Assembly: GCA_023230985.1 (NCBI GenBank)
Contig: JALNWH010000020.1
Coordinates: 1-24,309, forward strand
DNA length: 24,309 nucleotides
DNA from: Bacillota bacterium
GTDB taxonomy: Bacteria > Bacillota > Clostridia > Lutisporales > Lutisporaceae
Direction: 5' to 3'
The notes beneath the pieces are model-generated. The model saw nothing but the letters and a program-made list of their open reading frames with translations. It searched no databases and was not told where the DNA came from. Numbering within the stretch: position 1 is the stretch's first letter; each line of letters begins with the position of its first letter. Of this stretch, positions 23,592-24,309 are shown in pieces. A program made the translations under genes and the position numbers.

Positions 23592-24309
23592 TTACACCAT
23601 TTGTCTGACTTTATCCTTGAAGTCCATAATAGTTGATATTCCGGAAATATCACCGGCTTCTCTTGTTAATGCAATAATATCCGTTCTATCTATCTTATTC
23701 AAAGAAAACTTTCTATTTAAAGCCATCAATTGTTGCAATCCAACAGATACTCTATTTACATAGGTAAATACTCCAATGGTCCCTGTAGGAATACTTTCTG
23801 CTTTATCTCCATATATGTCTTTTAATTCTCTTACATCTCTGAATATTTCGCTAACTGTATTACCGTATTTTTGCAAGTCTTTGGGTATTTTTCCTTTAGC
23901 AATAAGTTCTCCTACTGTTTTCCCTGACATAGCAGCCGACATTGCAGATCTACCTAATGCAATTATTGATATATATGGTGCTCCTAACGAAAGTCCCTTA
24001 AAAATTGAATCTTCCATAACAAAACCACCCGCAACCGCTATCTTTGGCAAGAAATATCCTTTTGACTTCATTTCATTTAGTATATCGTAAAGAATGCTTT
24101 CCATATAAACGGTAGGCCAACTCCATTCGTTCATCATTTTACACGGGCTGTTACCGCTTCCACCACCTGCACCGTCAAAAGTAACTAAGTCTATTTTATT
24201 GACAGATGCAATTTTTAGTACCCTAATCATATCCGCCGGATCAAATGCAGCCATTTTGAAGAAAATTCTTTTTATACCTAGTTGCCTTAAATGAGATATT
24301 CTTTCTGCC
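23592..24309 (-). CDS. FMN-binding glutamate-synthase-like protein, 3' part (runs off right edge)
   Basis: The frame is open past the edge: codons upstream of the first internal Met read AERISHLRQLGIKRIFFK, so about 238 residues of the C-terminal part are seen. DLVTFDGAGGGSGNSP and KIAVAGGFVMEDSIFKGLSL are the phosphate-binding and barrel segments of the glutamate synthase central/FMN domain (GltB type). The stand-alone form in clostridia and archaea is usually named glutamate-synthase-related; its reaction in a given organism is often not known. The tail continues some 90 residues beyond the barrel. It heads the apparent operon with the MerR-type and Mrp-family genes. Confidence 0.85.
   Translation of the reverse strand, partial: AERISHLRQLGIKRIFFKMAAFDPADMIRVLKIASVNKIDLVTFDGAGGGSGNSPCKMMNEWSWPTVYMESILYDILNEMKSKGYFLPKIAVAGGFVMEDSIFKGLSLGAPYISIIALGRSAMSAAMSGKTVGELIAKGKIPKDLQKYGNTVSEIFRDVRELKDIYGDKAESIPTGTIGVFTYVNRVSVGLQQLMALNRKFSLNKIDRTDIIALTREAGDISGISTIMDFKDKVRQMV

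Noticed and set aside
1..24309. CRISPR array, prophage, transposase or tRNA/rRNA gene
   Set aside because: No regularly spaced repeats, phage or transposase proteins, or tRNA-like folds were seen anywhere in the window.

Overview
The window is low-GC DNA with strong AGGAGG-type ribosome binding sites, U-tailed hairpin terminators and a perfect CIRCE/HrcA operator. This points to an anaerobic Firmicute, probably a clostridium or a Tissierella-like relative; that placement is inference from gene content and style. Almost every gene lies on the minus strand, so transcription runs right to left. Only two small membrane/envelope genes near the right end are on the plus strand.

Layout, left to right. 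1-1008: 5' part of a gene for a secreted fibronectin-III-like protein, running off the left edge. 1162-1250: three tandem terminator-like hairpins. 1290-1449: a tiny, probably broken lipoprotein gene. 1491-2900: a LuxR-type regulator with a polytopic membrane N-terminus. 3147-5599: guaB-guaA, where guaA encodes only the ATP-pyrophosphatase/synthetase half of GMP synthase. 5765-10946: an apparent operon read moeA, moeA-PBP fusion, moaA, then a peptidoglycan-binding protein. 11109-11894: a formate/nitrite channel. 12250-13646: mobA-fdhD. 13814-16495: fdhA, a formate dehydrogenase with an in-frame UGA (selenocysteine) and a SECIS hairpin. 16587-17519: a ferredoxin-like protein resembling the N-terminal third of FdhA. 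17741-18787: moaC-mogA. 18898-20828: groES-groEL under CIRCE. 21402-22202: YtxH-like and DUF948-like genes (plus strand). 22249-24309: an Mrp-family P-loop ATPase, a Cys-rich MerR regulator, and a partial FMN-binding glutamate-synthase-like protein.

How it fits together. The centre (about 6.8-18.8 kb) is a formate island. It holds a selenocysteine- and bis-MGD-dependent formate dehydrogenase, a partner Fe-S protein, a formate channel, the FdhD sulfurtransferase, and much of the cofactor pathway: MoaA and MoaC (cPMP), MogA (adenylylation), two MoeA (metal insertion) and MobA (MGD). MoaD/MoaE, the metal uptake system and the Sel machinery are not in the window and must be elsewhere.

The most unusual signal is a pair of about 142-150 nt elements, one upstream of the formate channel gene (12027-12176, minus) and one between groES and the ytxH-like gene (21150-21291, plus). 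They share a 30-nt core that differs at one base, potential stems, and imperfect inverted ends beginning GTTAC. I could not match them to a known riboswitch or insertion sequence from memory. They could be a small mobile repeat, a structured RNA, or both. Other points of note are the split GMP synthase, the truncated FdhA paralog, the peptidoglycan-binding gene at the end of a cofactor operon, a palindrome on the -35 box of the Fe-S/fdhA promoter, and the Cys-rich MerR regulator.
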